Assembly: GCA_028710525.1 (NCBI GenBank)
Contig: JAQTTY010000002.1
Location: 62,001-126,000 of the forward strand
Direction: 5' to 3'
From: Gallionella sp.
GTDB lineage: Bacteria > Pseudomonadota > Gammaproteobacteria > Burkholderiales > Gallionellaceae
Length of the DNA: 64,000 nucleotides
Positions 19,250 through 28,295 of the stretch are shown here, one piece after another. A model generated the notes under the pieces. It did no database searches. It saw only the letters and a program-made list of their open reading frames with translations, and had not been told where the DNA came from. A program made the translations under genes and the position numbers. Position 1 is the first letter of the stretch, and each line of letters begins with the position of its first letter.

Positions 19250-20365
19250 TTACTGTGCCAATGTCTGTGCGTGCTGCTCGATTACTTTATGGTCGAAGCC
19301 AGCGCTTTTTCCTGTATCAAGCGAGAGGGCGCGTCGGTAGTACTGTGCAGCAGGTTTACGCTGCCCGAGTCGCTCTAGACTGATGGCTAGATTGAACGCC
19401 AGCGTGGCGTTATTCGGCTCTAGTTGGTAAGCGTTGAAATAGGATTGCTGCGCTTCCGCCCAACGTTGTTGTTCGGCGTAATAGTTGGCCAGTGCGAAAT
19501 GCAAAGAAGACGAGTTCTTTTGCTCGTTGATCAGCATCTTCAGGCGGCTCTCGCGATTATCGTCCGTCACAAGTGCTGACATGCCGGCGTTGGCTACTGC
19601 ATTGCGTGGTTCGAGTACCAATACCCGAGCGTAATATTGTCTAGCTTGTGGGTCCGCACCAGCTTGTTGGGCAATTGCCGCTAGGCCTAACAGCGAGTCC
19701 ACATTGCTGGGCTCTTGCGCCAATACCCCCTTGTAGAGGTACTGTGCTTGTTCGAATCTACCCGCTTGATACGCCTGATAGGCATTGTTCAACTGCATAT
19801 CCAAGCTGTCTGTTGGATCACGCAAGACCGTGATAGCTTTTGCGCGTTTTGCCGTTGTCGTTGCCGATGCAGAATTAACAGCCTTGTGATGCACAGGTGC
19901 GCTGACCTTGGGTGCGATAGCAGGTGCTGCTGGAATTTCCGGTGTGGGTGCTTGCGCGATAGGGGCGGGCGCGATCTCAGGCACTAATCTTTCTACGGGG
20001 GCCGGTGCGGCTTCCATGACGGGTATGGGGGCGGGAGGCGGTGTGATCGCCGCGATTGGCTGTGCCGCTGGCCGCACGACGGCAGGCCTGCTCATGGAGT
20101 TGATCTCATACCAGACATAGAAAGCGCCCAAACAGAACAGAACGATGCTGCCCAGCAATGCATATAACAGATTTCGATTCACGTGACCTCCTGACGGAGC
20201 GGCGGATTTGGCCTGAAACAGATTCTGGCTGGCACTACGCGCGCTTTCCTTGGGTGTGTTGTAACTGGGTGTAGAAGCTGAAGCCGCGGGTTCCAGACTC
20301 AGTTCAAGAGGGCGGCTATCGCTGCTTCCCTGAGACTTTTTTCTGGCATCCAGTAGCAGGCTCAT
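19250..20365 (-). CDS. membrane-anchored TPR protein, MshN-like
   Basis: 371 residues. A cytoplasmic N-terminus of about 65 residues leads to one membrane helix (about 66-87), then a Pro/Ala-rich linker (about 95-165) and four to five TPR repeats (about 185-365). Its place between the secretin and the ATPase genes is the position of mshN in MSHA operons. It likely helps secretin assembly or spans the periplasm; this is inference. It ends 5 bases before the ATPase start. Confidence 0.8.
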   Translation of the reverse strand: MSLLLDARKKSQGSSDSRPLELSLEPAASASTPSYNTPKESARSASQNLFQAKSAAPSGGHVNRNLLYALLGSIVLFCLGAFYVWYEINSMSRPAVVRPAAQPIAAITPPPAPIPVMEAAPAPVERLVPEIAPAPIAQAPTPEIPAAPAIAPKVSAPVHHKAVNSASATTTAKRAKAITVLRDPTDSLDMQLNNAYQAYQAGRFEQAQYLYKGVLAQEPSNVDSLLGLAAIAQQAGADPQARQYYARVLVLEPRNAVANAGMSALVTDDNRESRLKMLINEQKNSSSLHFALANYYAEQQRWAEAQQSYFNAYQLEPNNATLAFNLAISLERLGQRKPAAQYYRRALSLDTGKSAGFDHKVIEQHAQTLAQ

Positions 20366-20374
20366 GGCTGATTC

Positions 20375-22159
20375 CTATTGTTTGCCGCTGGCCGACTCGT
20401 GAAAGAATTCTTGGTCGGGCAAGTTGCCGCGGAAATTGCTGTAGTCACCTGTCAAGCTGGAATCTTTGATAACGACTGGATGTAGGAAGATGACCAGTTC
20501 GGACTTGGTAGTGACATCATTGCGATTTTGGAACAGATTGCCTATCAATGGGATGCTGCCTAGGAATGGCACGCTGTCGGTCTTTTTATCTATGCTGTCC
20601 TGCATCAGTCCGCCCATCACCGCGATCTGATTATTGTTGATGCGCAGCACCGACTCCATCTCGCGCGTCTGTGTCTGGGGTATGACACTGATCACGCCAG
20701 CAGCTGCAAGCGCAGGGTTGGGGTCGTTGATTGTGCCTATCACTCGGGTGATGGACGGCTTCAGGACGAGGCTGACTACATCGCTGTCACTGATCTGCGG
20801 GGTGACGCTCATAGTCAGACCGACCGGAGTGGAGTGCAGCGTGGTGGTGTAGGTGTTGCTGCCAGGAGTGGTCGCGGTAGGTAATACGATCTGTACATCC
20901 GTGGTGAAGTAAGCGACGTTATCTACCACACGCAACATCGCAGTTTGGTTGTTCAGCACACTGAGCTTGGGGCTGGACAGCACTTTCACATTGCCGAAGG
21001 ACTCAAGCAAGCTGACACTCGCGGCCAGATTACCTAGCTTAGAAGTGGGGTTGGTGTAGTCGAGCAAGAACATGCTTCCAGTACGAGCGGCTGGCTGGAT
21101 TCCTGTCCCAGCTTGGGTGAGTTTGAATCCCTTGGCCCCCAGTGTCAGAGCAGACCAGTTGATGCCCTGTTGGTATTGGTCGTTGAGCTTGACTTCCACT
21201 ACGGTCGCTTCGATTAGCACCTGACGACGGGCACTAGACATGATCTGATCGACGAACTCGCGGATCTTTTCATGTTGCTTGCCGGTTGCGCGTACCGTGA
21301 TAAGTCCGTTCTCAGGATTGGCAATCACTGACGCTGCTTCGCGGAAGGTGCTGCGTCTGGTCACGGTGACATCACCTTCTTCCACGCTGACCGGATTGGG
21401 ACTGTTCTCTACGCCGATTTTGGCGCTGGATTTTTTATTTCCGTCTGACGCAGTGACGCCTGTGCCGGTGCTGCTGCTAGATTTACTTTGCTGAGTAGTC
21501 GTCTCGCTGGAGCCTGCGGGCAATATCTTGTCGGTCTCATGCAGGATGTCTTTGATGTTTTGTGTCAAGGTTTCCCAGAAACGGTTCTTGGAGGTGTCTT
21601 TGATCTCTATGGAGGATTTGTTGCTAGCGCTGCCACCGGCTGCCCCGCTGCCAGTGCCGCCACCACTTATCTGGGTGGAGTTGCTGATGCTGCTCTCGGA
21701 GTCACGTGCCATGTTGACGTAGTCGATCTTGTAGCTGTGCAGATAAGGTGTATCTGGCATTACAATCAGCGAGCCATTGCTTAGCTCATAGCGCATGTCT
21801 ACTTGTCTAGCGATGCGGGAAAGTATCTGCTCTAGTGTCTGGTTGATCGCGTTGATGGTGACCAGTCCATCTATGCCGCCATGTATATCCAGATTGATCT
21901 TCGCGTCGCGTGCTAGTTCGAACAGTATCTGTTGAGCGGGGACGTTGGTCACCACGACACTGTAGGTGGCGGTCTTGCTGATGGGTTTAGGAGGGGGAAG
22001 TACGACTCCACTGGTGATGGGCTGGGGAATCTCTTTGCTGGCGACAGTGGGCGCCGCCTCTCGCATCATATGATGATCGGATGGCTGTATCGGCTTGGTG
22101 CCACAACTAGTGAGCAGCAATCCTACAGCGCAAAGACTGAGTGTTTGAGGTGCGCGCAT
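20375..22159 (-). CDS. mshL: outer-membrane secretin lipoprotein, MshL/PilQ-type
   Basis: 594 residues from the ATG at 22157-22159, which has a GGGAGA ribosome site. A longer frame from 22213 would hide the signal peptide. The lipobox LLTSC makes it a lipoprotein. A secretin/TonB N-terminal (STN) domain (about 70-140) precedes a Gly/Ser-rich insert (about 160-190). N1-type and secretin domains follow, with VEATVVEVKLNDQYQQGINW and VPFLGSIPLIGNLFQ near the C-terminal pore motif. It forms the outer-membrane ring through which the fibre passes. Confidence 0.93.
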   Translation of the reverse strand: MRAPQTLSLCAVGLLLTSCGTKPIQPSDHHMMREAAPTVASKEIPQPITSGVVLPPPKPISKTATYSVVVTNVPAQQILFELARDAKINLDIHGGIDGLVTINAINQTLEQILSRIARQVDMRYELSNGSLIVMPDTPYLHSYKIDYVNMARDSESSISNSTQISGGGTGSGAAGGSASNKSSIEIKDTSKNRFWETLTQNIKDILHETDKILPAGSSETTTQQSKSSSSTGTGVTASDGNKKSSAKIGVENSPNPVSVEEGDVTVTRRSTFREAASVIANPENGLITVRATGKQHEKIREFVDQIMSSARRQVLIEATVVEVKLNDQYQQGINWSALTLGAKGFKLTQAGTGIQPAARTGSMFLLDYTNPTSKLGNLAASVSLLESFGNVKVLSSPKLSVLNNQTAMLRVVDNVAYFTTDVQIVLPTATTPGSNTYTTTLHSTPVGLTMSVTPQISDSDVVSLVLKPSITRVIGTINDPNPALAAAGVISVIPQTQTREMESVLRINNNQIAVMGGLMQDSIDKKTDSVPFLGSIPLIGNLFQNRNDVTTKSELVIFLHPVVIKDSSLTGDYSNFRGNLPDQEFFHESASGKQ

Positions 22160-22237
22160 GCTCGTTTCTCCCTTGTTTTTTTGCAGCCTAGCAGCTTTGC
22201 TATATTGGCTCAATAAGTAAATTAGCTTAATCCCTTG

Positions 22238-23698
22238 TTATTGCAGCAAGTAGATCGTCGTTGCGAATGCATCCTTGTATCGCTGGGGTAACTCTTGTGC
22301 GCTCGCGGTTCGCGCGGCATCGACCGTGTGGTATGCGCCAAACAGAACGCGCACCCCAGCTCTTCCGTTGAATTTGGCGGGTAAGAGATAGATATCGCTC
22401 AACTTCCCCAATGCTTCGGCGCGCTTCAGAAAGCCTTCCATGCGGTCGGCCGATACGGGCTCGTTGTAGAAAAGCTGGATGCTGGCGACAGCACGCGGAT
22501 CGTCCAGTAGTAGTTGACCGGCAGCCAAACGTTGCTCGTATCGGCTGGCAGATGAATTGGTTTGAGGGATAGTTTTTGCTGCGGGAACGACTATCGCATC
22601 CGCCGCAACTGCAGAAGCAGCGAGCGGCGCGCTGGTGAGTGGAGCCGCTACTACTGAGGAGGCAGAAGAGACTATGGTCTTGGCAACCGAACTGCTGGCC
22701 GTGGCCGGCGTGCTGCTGGCAGCAGCTTGCGTTTCAGCTGTACTCACTACGCCAGAGACCGCGCCGAGTGTAGAGACAATCACACTTTCTGGCCGATTGC
22801 CGAGAAATGACCAGAGTCCCCAAGCGATTAGCGCGGTTAATAGCAGCCCTGCGCCAGCGTAAAGTACTTTCTTGTCGGGCATTCTAGATTTTGCGGTGAG
22901 TTCACTGTCCCGCATCGCGGCCTGCACATGTCGAGTTTCTATGCTGTGGGTGTCCTCCACGAAAGCGGCCAATAGAGATTTGTCCGCCAGCACGTTGGCG
23001 CGTCGCATCAGGCCGACCGAAGCATCGGCGATGAGTTTGATTGCGCCCGGTGCGAAGATGTTGGGGCCGTGATAGCCGGCTTTGCGCATACGGAACATCA
23101 GGTAGTTCTCTAGTATGTCCCGTGACAACGGTTGCATATTGAAGTTATGCACGATGCGGTCTTTAAGCTGGCGCATATTGGGTTGATCCAGCTTGCTGTT
23201 CAATTCGGGTTGACCGAACAATACGATCTGCAACAGCTTGAAACTACCAACTTGAAGGTTGTAGAGCAAACGCAATTCTTCCAGCGTATCTATAGGCATT
23301 GCGTGAGCTTCGTCCACCAATACGACGACACGTTTACCGTCACGTGCTTTGGCTTCCAGCTTGTTCTGGATGTTCTGCATCATCACGCCGATGCGTTCAT
23401 GCTCGACGTTCAGCTCTAAGGCGTCCGCGATTGCGTACAGCATCTCTTCGCGCGACAAACTGGGATTTGCCAGATATATCGGTTCGATATGTTTGGGCAG
23501 CTGTTCCAATAACATGCGACACAGCATGGTTTTGCCGCTGCCTACTTCCCCACTGACCTTGATGATGCCTTCCACTTCGCTGATTGAGTAGATCAACGCT
23601 TCAAGTATCTCCTTGCGGTTGGCGCCGCTAAAGAAGAACTCGGTCACCGGGGTGATCTTGAAAGGTTGCTCGTTCAGGCCAAAATGTTCCAGATACAT
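22238..23698 (-). CDS. mshM: ExeA/MshM-type AAA ATPase with C-terminal SPOR-like domain
   Basis: 486 residues. An AAA domain (about 1-270) starts with MYLEHFGLNEQPF and has Walker A GEVGSGKT (50-57) and Walker B VVLVDEAHAMP. A membrane helix (about 277-300) and an Ala/Ser/Val-rich linker lead to a C-terminal SPOR-like region that could bind denuded peptidoglycan. ExeA- and MshM-type ATPases help install the secretin across peptidoglycan. It begins two bases after the response regulator stop, so it is in the same operon. Confidence 0.88.
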   Translation of the reverse strand: MYLEHFGLNEQPFKITPVTEFFFSGANRKEILEALIYSISEVEGIIKVSGEVGSGKTMLCRMLLEQLPKHIEPIYLANPSLSREEMLYAIADALELNVEHERIGVMMQNIQNKLEAKARDGKRVVVLVDEAHAMPIDTLEELRLLYNLQVGSFKLLQIVLFGQPELNSKLDQPNMRQLKDRIVHNFNMQPLSRDILENYLMFRMRKAGYHGPNIFAPGAIKLIADASVGLMRRANVLADKSLLAAFVEDTHSIETRHVQAAMRDSELTAKSRMPDKKVLYAGAGLLLTALIAWGLWSFLGNRPESVIVSTLGAVSGVVSTAETQAAASSTPATASSSVAKTIVSSASSVVAAPLTSAPLAASAVAADAIVVPAAKTIPQTNSSASRYEQRLAAGQLLLDDPRAVASIQLFYNEPVSADRMEGFLKRAEALGKLSDIYLLPAKFNGRAGVRVLFGAYHTVDAARTASAQELPQRYKDAFATTIYLLQ

Positions 23699-23700
23699 AT

Positions 23701-25134
23701 TCAGTTTTCCACTTTGAGTTTTTCGTGCGCATCCATGCGACTGTATAGGGTGGTGCGGTTGATGCCGAGCATCTTGGCAGCTTCGCTGATGTTGTTCGAG
23801 CTGAGTTCTAACGCCACATCTATATACATGTTTTCCTGTGTGCGTAGCTCCTGATCGAGATCGAACTGGCCCGACTGTAACCTTTCCCTGATGGATGTGT
23901 GGTCGAATCTGGCGTTGATAGTAGGCAAGACGATGGCGGAGGCATCGAACTCTTCCAGTAATTGTGATGCACTGACAGTCATGCCTGGATATTTGGCGGT
24001 GAGGCGTATGACGATGTTGCGTAGCTCGCGAATGTTGCCAGGGAAGTCATATTGCTCCCAGAGTGCGATCGACTCTGGATGTAATTCGAAAGGAGGGTGT
24101 TTGATCTGCTCCGTGTAATGGGCACGAAAATGGTTTAACAGTAGCAGTTTATCAGCGCCTAATTCTCGCAAGGGCGGGGCGGTGATGGAGAAGACATTGA
24201 GGCGGTGGTATAAGTCACCGCGAAAGGCTCCAGTCTTGACTTCTGTCCTCAAGTTGCGGTTGGTTGCGGCGATGATGCGGGCTTTGCTCTTGCGTGTGGC
24301 GGTCTCCCCCACACGTTGGAACTCGCCGTTCTCCAACACTCGCAGTAGATTCGCTTGCAATTCCAGAGGTAACTCACCTATCTCGTCCAGGAATAAGGTT
24401 CCTTCCCCCGCATCCTCGAAGTATCCAGCTTGTGCCACGCTGGCGCCAGTGAAAGCACCTTTGCTATGACCAAACAAGGTCGCCTCCAAAAGATTGGGTG
24501 AAATGGCGGCACAGTTCAGTATCTTGAACGGAGCTTTGCTGGTAGCACTTAGGCGTTGCAAGGCACTGGCGATCAATTCTTTACCGCAGCCTGATTCTCC
24601 TTCTATTAGGACAGGGAAAGGCATAGCTGCATACATCACGATCTGGTTGCGCAAAGCTTGTATCGGCGCACTCTGACCAACGATGCCGAGTAGGTCGGCG
24701 TCGTGCACGGACCTTTGTGTATCGACCTGTTCCAATGCCAAAGCTTGCAAGAGTCGTTGTTTTATGTCGGCAGGCGGACATGGTTTAGAGATGAAATCTA
24801 TGGCCCCGAGTGCTCTAGCGTGTCTGGCATTGCTCTTATCGTCTTGGCCGGAAAGAGTGAATATCTTGATATTAGCTGAGTGTGCCAACAGCTCGGCTAT
24901 CAGTTGAAATCCTTCGTCCGGCCTATGTGGCAAAGGGGGTAGCCCAAGATCGATTAGAGCCAGAGCGGGGGGGGTGGTCAGATTGCGCAGTAGTGTGATT
25001 GCGGCCATGCGCGACTCAGCCTGAGATACCTCGAAGTCATCTTCGAAAGCTATAGCCAACCCTTCTCGTATGAGTGGGTCGTCATCAACGATGAGCAAGC
25101 TGGGGCGGTTCGATTTCACTTTCACAGTCGGCAT
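23701..25134 (-). CDS. sigma-54-dependent response regulator
   Basis: 477 residues, a complete NtrC-type regulator. The receiver has acidic D17-D19, phospho-acceptor D62 (in IDLGLPP) and K117. The AAA domain has Walker A GESGCGKE (179-186), the GAFTGA loop (226-231) that contacts sigma-54, and DEIGELPLELQANLLRV. A Fis-type helix-turn-helix ends the protein (SEAAKMLGINRTTLYSRM). The receiver has the DLGLPPxP...EGF style seen in PrsR-type regulators of exopolysaccharide/PEP-CTERM loci. No histidine kinase gene is adjacent. It heads the pilus operon and presumably controls pilus or surface genes. Confidence 0.93.
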   Translation of the reverse strand: MPTVKVKSNRPSLLIVDDDPLIREGLAIAFEDDFEVSQAESRMAAITLLRNLTTPPALALIDLGLPPLPHRPDEGFQLIAELLAHSANIKIFTLSGQDDKSNARHARALGAIDFISKPCPPADIKQRLLQALALEQVDTQRSVHDADLLGIVGQSAPIQALRNQIVMYAAMPFPVLIEGESGCGKELIASALQRLSATSKAPFKILNCAAISPNLLEATLFGHSKGAFTGASVAQAGYFEDAGEGTLFLDEIGELPLELQANLLRVLENGEFQRVGETATRKSKARIIAATNRNLRTEVKTGAFRGDLYHRLNVFSITAPPLRELGADKLLLLNHFRAHYTEQIKHPPFELHPESIALWEQYDFPGNIRELRNIVIRLTAKYPGMTVSASQLLEEFDASAIVLPTINARFDHTSIRERLQSGQFDLDQELRTQENMYIDVALELSSNNISEAAKMLGINRTTLYSRMDAHEKLKVEN

Positions 25135-25158
25135 CGTTCTCTAAGGTGTAGTTTCTTT

Positions 25159-25187
25159 AGCATAACGGCAAGCACGCTTGGGCTCAA
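25159..25187 (-). promoter_or_regulatory. putative sigma-70 promoter of the pilus operon
   Basis: On the minus strand TTGAGC and TATGCT are 17 bases apart, about 25 bases before the response regulator start. It matches four of six bases in each box. It would read the regulator and the whole pilus locus. Confidence 0.5.
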
Positions 25188-25230
25188 TAGCCCTGAATGT
25201 CTAGATAGTTTAATGTCTTGCGACATGAAG

Positions 25231-25259
25231 TTGAGAATATCGTTTCTAATAGATAGAAT
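25231..25259 (+). promoter_or_regulatory. putative sigma-70 promoter of the mla operon
   Basis: TTGAGA and TAGAAT are 17 bases apart, ending 30 bases before the mlaF start. The match and spacing are good for a vegetative promoter. It lies back to back with the pilus-operon promoter. Confidence 0.62.
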
Positions 25260-25289
25260 GCGGCCTCTCTGTAACAAGGGCTTCCTATT

Positions 25290-26093
25290 TTGTCTTCATC
25301 AGCATTAGTCGAAATCCGCGATCTGAATTTCGCCTATGATCAGCGCGCTATCCTCAAGGGTATCAATATGACTTTCCCAAAAGGAAAGCTGATTGCCATC
25401 ATGGGTTCGAGCGGTTGTGGCAAGACCACTCTATTGCGTCATTTGGGTGGCGCATTGAAGCCGACACAAGGATATGTGAAGGTCGATGGCAAGATTTTGC
25501 ACGAGTTGGATTCCGATGGTTTGTATGCGATGCGACGTAAGATGGGCATGTTGTTCCAGTTTGGCGCGCTCTTCACTGATATGTCAGTTTTCGACAATGT
25601 CGCATTCCAGATGCGTGAACACACCGACCTTACTGAAGATTTGATTCATGATCTGGTAATGATGAAGTTGCATGCGGTTGGATTGCGCGGCACTCACGAT
25701 CTGATGCCTTCAGAGTTGTCTGGTGGTATGGCGCGCCGTGTCGCTTTGGCGCGTACCGTGGCATTAGACCCTTTGCTAGTCATGTATGACGAGCCCTTCG
25801 CAGGACTCGATCCTATCTCGCTGACCGTAGTCGGCGATCTGATTCGTCGATTGAACGATGCGTTGGGGGCGACGTCGGTCATCGTCACGCATGATGTACA
25901 GGAATCGTTGAAGATAGTCGATTACGTCTATTTTATGGCGGGTGGGGTGATCGTCGCGGAGGGGACGCCCGCAGAAATCATCGCTTCCAAGAAAGAATAT
26001 GTGCACCAATTCGTACATGGCGAGATGGATGGCCCCGTGCCTTTCCATTATCCCGGCGGTGATTACCGTCAAGACTTGAATCTACGGGCTTAA
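25290..26093 (+). CDS. mlaF: phospholipid transport ABC ATPase MlaF
   Basis: 267 residues. MlaF is the ATPase of the MlaFEDB inner-membrane complex that moves phospholipids between membranes to keep outer-membrane asymmetry. Walker A GSSGCGKT is at 39-46, the signature LSGGM and Walker B MYDEPFAGLDP are intact. The start is TTG at 25290: the first ATG in frame lies after the first beta strand, too late for a working protein. An AAGGG sequence stands about 11 bases upstream of the TTG. Confidence 0.95.
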   Translation: MSSSALVEIRDLNFAYDQRAILKGINMTFPKGKLIAIMGSSGCGKTTLLRHLGGALKPTQGYVKVDGKILHELDSDGLYAMRRKMGMLFQFGALFTDMSVFDNVAFQMREHTDLTEDLIHDLVMMKLHAVGLRGTHDLMPSELSGGMARRVALARTVALDPLLVMYDEPFAGLDPISLTVVGDLIRRLNDALGATSVIVTHDVQESLKIVDYVYFMAGGVIVAEGTPAEIIASKKEYVHQFVHGEMDGPVPFHYPGGDYRQDLNLRA

Positions 26094-26097
26094 TTAT

Positions 26098-26886
26098 ATG
26101 GCAGTGCTAAACAATATCCGTGGCATAGGGCATACCGTTGTGAGTGCCGTGTGGCGCATCGGTTTCGCCGCGCGCTTCTTTGCGCTTACATTGCTGCATT
26201 CCGGTAGCGGCTTTCGTCGTTTCCATCTGATCAAGAAAGAACTATTTTCTACGGGCGTGATGTCGCTCATTATCATTATCGTCGCCGGCCTATTCGTCGG
26301 CATGGTGTTGGGTTTGCAAGGTTATGAAACCTTGAAGCGTTTTGGTTCCGAGTCTGCCTTGGGTGTGATGGTGGCACTTGGTTTGGTGCGCGAGCTGGGC
26401 CCCGTGGTAGCAGCATTGTTGTTTGCTAGTCGTGCTGGTTCCGCGATGACGGCCGAGATCGGTCTGATGAAGGCCACCGAACAGATATCTGCAATGGAGT
26501 TGATGGCGGTCAATCCTATCGCCCGCATCATTGCACCGCGCTTCTGGGCGGGCGTCATCTCCATGCCCTTGCTTGCCGCGATGTTTAGTGCGGCTGGTAT
26601 CTTTGGCGGCTATTTTGTCGGCGTGGTGCAGATTGGTGTGGATGAGGGTTCGTTCTGGTCGCAGATGCAGGCCGCAGTAGATTTCAAGCATGACATCATG
26701 AATGGCGTGCTTAAGAGTTTCGTGTTTGGTGTGGTTGTAACCGTAATCGCTTTGTTCGAGGGTTATGATGCGCCGCCAACCGCAGAAGGTGTGTCCGGAG
26801 CGACGACGCGTACGGTGGTGACTTCCTCACTGGCGATCTTGATGCTGGATTTTGTTTTGACTGCAATGATGTTCGGGGGAAATTAG
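26098..26886 (+). CDS. mlaE: phospholipid transport permease MlaE
   Basis: 262 residues with five to six hydrophobic segments and the MlaE family core: ELGPVVAALLFASRAGSAMT, then AEIGLMKATEQISAMELMAV. It forms the dimeric membrane part of the Mla transporter together with MlaF, MlaD and MlaB. The gene follows mlaF by four bases. Confidence 0.96.
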   Translation: MAVLNNIRGIGHTVVSAVWRIGFAARFFALTLLHSGSGFRRFHLIKKELFSTGVMSLIIIIVAGLFVGMVLGLQGYETLKRFGSESALGVMVALGLVRELGPVVAALLFASRAGSAMTAEIGLMKATEQISAMELMAVNPIARIIAPRFWAGVISMPLLAAMFSAAGIFGGYFVGVVQIGVDEGSFWSQMQAAVDFKHDIMNGVLKSFVFGVVVTVIALFEGYDAPPTAEGVSGATTRTVVTSSLAILMLDFVLTAMMFGGN

Positions 26887-26888
26887 AG

Positions 26889-27353
26889 ATGGAACGCACT
26901 AAGCTGGATCTTTGGGTAGGTATGTTCGTGGTGGGTGGAATCGCCGCTTTGGTGATGTTGGCTTTGAAAGTGGGGAACCTGAGCACGTATAACGTGTCGG
27001 AGACGTACCAAGTTGAGGCTTACTTCACCAATATCGGTGGATTAAAGCCTAAAGCTTCGGTTAGAAGTGCTGGTGTATTGGTGGGACGTGTCACTAACAT
27101 TTCGTTGGATACGGAAAGATATGAAGCTAAGGTCAGTATCAGTCTGGATAAGCGTTACCAGTTCCCCAAAGACACTTTTGCGAACATCCTGACATCAGGC
27201 TTGCTGGGCGAGCAGTACATAGGACTTGCTCCAGGTGGTGATAGTGAGATGTTCAAGAATGGTGATGTGATCAAGCAGACCCAATCGGCGATGGTGCTGG
27301 AGGACTTGATAGGCAAGTTTATCTACAGCAAGGCCAGTGATGGTGCCAAATAA
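26889..27353 (+). CDS. mlaD: MCE-domain lipid-binding protein MlaD
   Basis: 154 residues. One N-terminal membrane helix (about 8-27) anchors a periplasmic MCE domain (about 40-120) with FTNIGGLKPKASVRSAGVLV and the LTSGLLGEQYIGL segment. MlaD hexamers form the lipid channel on top of MlaE and dock MlaC. The gene starts two bases after the mlaE stop with a GGGGGAA stretch as ribosome site. Confidence 0.95.
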   Translation: MERTKLDLWVGMFVVGGIAALVMLALKVGNLSTYNVSETYQVEAYFTNIGGLKPKASVRSAGVLVGRVTNISLDTERYEAKVSISLDKRYQFPKDTFANILTSGLLGEQYIGLAPGGDSEMFKNGDVIKQTQSAMVLEDLIGKFIYSKASDGAK

Positions 27354-27366
27354 TTAGGAGACTAAG

Positions 27367-28002
27367 ATGCGTGCGATTTATAAATTGATTCTGGCTGGTG
27401 TATTGACTGTCGTCTTTGGCAGTGCCAACGCTGAGATCGTTGCGCCTGACACGCTGATGCAGAACACCGTTCAGGAGATACTTGCTATCGTTAAGCAGGA
27501 TAAAGACATACAGGCTGGCAATAAAGAGAAAGTGTTAGCCCTAGTGGATGCCAAGATCGTGCCGCATTTCGATTTTGTACGTATGACCCAGTTGGCGGTT
27601 GGCAAGTACTGGCGAACCGCGAGTGCTGAACAGAAGCAGGTGATGGTCAAAGAGTTTCAGACCATGCTGGTCCGTACCTATACCGCGGCATTCAGCGGGT
27701 ACAAGAATCAAACCGTAGAAGTTACTCCTGTGAAAATGGCTGATGCTGATACCGAAGCTACGGTTAAGACCAAGATACTAAAGCCAGGTGCCCCAGCTAT
27801 CTCTGTTAGTTATGTGATGGAGAAGACAGCAAATGGCTGGAAAGTTTTTGACCTGGTTACTGAAGGCTCTAGTCTTGTAATGTCTTCGCGCAATACGTTT
27901 GCAAAGCAAATCGAGGATGGTGGTATCGATGGTTTGATCAAGGCTTTAGTTGATAAGAACGCTAGTTTGGCTAATGCAACTGCTAAGGCTGATAGCAAAT
28001 GA
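27367..28002 (+). CDS. mlaC: periplasmic lipid shuttle MlaC
   Basis: 211 residues. A signal peptide (about 1-22, ending GSANAEI) precedes a Tol-Tol-Ttg2/MlaC domain with IVPHFDFVRMTQLAVGKYWR. MlaC carries single phospholipids between the MlaA complex at the outer membrane and MlaD at the inner membrane. The gene overlaps mlaB by four bases (ATGA). Confidence 0.94.
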   Translation: MRAIYKLILAGVLTVVFGSANAEIVAPDTLMQNTVQEILAIVKQDKDIQAGNKEKVLALVDAKIVPHFDFVRMTQLAVGKYWRTASAEQKQVMVKEFQTMLVRTYTAAFSGYKNQTVEVTPVKMADADTEATVKTKILKPGAPAISVSYVMEKTANGWKVFDLVTEGSSLVMSSRNTFAKQIEDGGIDGLIKALVDKNASLANATAKADSK

Positions 28003-28286
28003 TCAACTACGCAGATGGGTGCTTGCAAGTCGAAGGGCACTTGACCATGGATACTGTGCCTGCGTTGTATGAACAAGGCTTGCAACATCTAAAGCAAAAT
28101 GAGCTGATCTTGGATTTCTCTAAGGTTGAGACGGCAGACTCTTCTGCGGTCAGTATGTTGTTGGGGTGGACTCGTGCCGCCAAGCAGAATAAATGTGAGG
28201 TGAGTGTCGTCAATCTGCCCAGCAGCATGCTCAGTTTGGCCGGTCTGTACGGGGTGAGTGACTTACTACCTGTGCAGGTGAACTGA
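27999..28286 (+). CDS. mlaB: STAS-domain protein MlaB
   Basis: 95 residues forming a single STAS domain with ELILDFSKVETADSSAVSML, the usual strand and Ser-containing loop. MlaB binds MlaF and is needed for its stability and activity. It is the last gene of mlaFEDCB; two hairpins follow. No mlaA is found in the window. Confidence 0.9.
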   Translation: MINYADGCLQVEGHLTMDTVPALYEQGLQHLKQNELILDFSKVETADSSAVSMLLGWTRAAKQNKCEVSVVNLPSSMLSLAGLYGVSDLLPVQVN

Positions 28287-28295
28287 ACTTTTGCA

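Noticed and set aside
22160..22213. N-terminal extension of the secretin from the ATG at 22213
   Set aside because: It would bury the lipoprotein signal peptide; the ATG at 22159 has a GGGAGA site and begins the signal peptide.
25166..25183. Possible sigma-54 promoter (GGCAAGCACGCTTG) upstream of the regulator
   Set aside because: The GG and GC elements do not have the required ten-base spacing, and the sigma-70 match on the minus strand is better.
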